Positions 5,443 to 5,948 of a stretch of DNA of 5,948 nucleotides are shown here, in pieces (position 1 is the stretch's first letter; every line of letters begins with the position of its first letter). Both the position numbers and the translations under genes were made by a program. The notes below the pieces were generated by a model, which made no database searches, was not told the origin of the DNA, and saw only the letters and a program-made list of their open reading frames with translations. This stretch comes from Bacillus sp. (in: firmicutes) (lineage in GTDB: Bacteria > Bacillota > Bacilli > Bacillales > Cytobacillaceae), in assembly GCA_003457145.1 (NCBI GenBank), contig DMSR01000164.1, positions 1-5,948 on the forward strand, written 5' to 3'.

Positions 5443-5948
5443 TTACTCACCGCCTTCCTTCCTAACCTGCCTGAAGAAAAACATTTCATAGATGACTGGA
5501 ACAAGGATTAGTGTCAGCAGTGTTGAGGAGGTGAGTCCCCCGATTACAGTTACTGCCAGCCCCTTTGAAATCAGTGTGCCAGATGAAGTTGTCAGCGCCA
5601 AAGGAATTAGTGCTGCAATGGTTGCAAAGGCAGTCATTAGGATTGGACGAAGTCTTGTAACTCCTGCTTCGACTAGTGCTTCCCGTATCGTCATAGCCTT
5701 TTCGACTCGGTTCTGCCCGATTCGGTCAACGAGGACAATTGCGTTCGTTGTCACGATTCCAATGAGCATCAATAACCCAATCATTACACTGACAGACATT
5801 GGCTCGCCAGCAATCCACAAGCCAAGCAGTGAGCCAACTGGTACGAAAACCAGGGATGATAGAATGATGAATGGAATCCTTGCCTGGCCAAAGGTAATTA
5901 ACATTGTCAAGTAAACGAGTCCAATCGCAATCACCATCGCAATTCCAA
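5443..5948 (-). CDS. RND family efflux pump (AcrB/SwrC-like), C-terminal part only
   Basis: The last 168 codons of a resistance-nodulation-division transporter, a proton-driven membrane exporter; the full protein would be around 1,000 residues, with its start beyond the right edge. The visible part covers the last TM helices of the second repeat. MIGLLMLIGIVTTNAIVLVDR is the TM10 region, TRLRPILMTAFATIAALIPLA is TM11 with the conserved RLRPILMT, and GLAVTVIGGLTSSTLLTLIL then VPVIYE is TM12. A short basic tail (RQVRKEGGE) ends at TAA (5443-5445). These stretches match SwrC (YerP) of Bacillus subtilis closely as I recall it; SwrC confers surfactin resistance. The frame enters the window upstream of the first ATG at 5935-5937, so that ATG is internal, not the start. 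The lysine found in AcrB TM10 is a threonine here. It is convergent with the peptidase gene. Confidence 0.92.
   Translation of the reverse strand, partial: GIAMVIAIGLVYLTMLITFGQARIPFIILSSLVFVPVGSLLGLWIAGEPMSVSVMIGLLMLIGIVTTNAIVLVDRIGQNRVEKAMTIREALVEAGVTRLRPILMTAFATIAALIPLALTTSSGTLISKGLAVTVIGGLTSSTLLTLILVPVIYEMFFFRQVRKEGGE

Noticed and set aside
5492..5914. Plus-strand open frame of 140 codons
   Set aside because: It is exactly antisense to the conserved RND pump coding sequence, rich in Ser, Thr and Ile as expected from a reverse-strand shadow, and has no recognisable domain.

Overview
The window looks like chromosomal DNA of a low-GC Gram-positive, most likely a member of the Bacillaceae. 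This rests on strong purine-rich Shine-Dalgarno (SD) sequences, AT-rich intergenic DNA, intrinsic terminators with U-tracts, and protein types typical of Bacillus relatives: an Fsr-type MFS exporter, a SwrC-like RND pump, a LemA/TPM pair and a 564-residue M3 oligopeptidase. No species can be named from this alone. I see no RNA genes, mobile elements or CRISPR arrays.

Layout from left to right. Bases 1-1010 (minus) hold the first 336 codons of an MFS transporter of the fosmidomycin-resistance type; its C-terminus runs off the left edge. Bases 1011-1351 are non-coding: they hold the transporter's leader, in which the SD can pair with an upstream arm, a TTGGT/ACCAA dyad, and the terminator of the next operon. 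Bases 1352-2646 (minus) are a tightly coupled two-gene operon, lemA followed by a TPM-domain (YgcG-type) membrane protein with a glycine-rich tail. Bases 2647-2875 separate this operon from a divergent MarR-family regulator gene (2876-3316, plus) and hold a plausible promoter and an AT-rich dyad. Bases 3317-3613 carry a strong intrinsic terminator and an unusual leader before the M3 oligoendopeptidase gene (3614-5308, plus), which ends in its own terminator. Bases 5443-5948 (minus) are the C-terminal end of an RND efflux pump whose start lies beyond the right edge.

The genes form short independent units, not one pathway. Two are drug or toxin exporters (MFS and RND), one is a MarR regulator most like quinone or drug-responsive members, one is an envelope module of uncertain function (LemA plus TPM), and one is a cytosolic peptide-degrading enzyme. 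The regulator's target cannot be fixed from sequence; its own promoter and the divergent lemA operon are the nearest candidates. The gene content is ordinary. The points most worth a second look are regulatory: the possible SD-sequestering leader of the exporter, and the terminator, mini-ORF and hairpin arrangement ahead of the peptidase.
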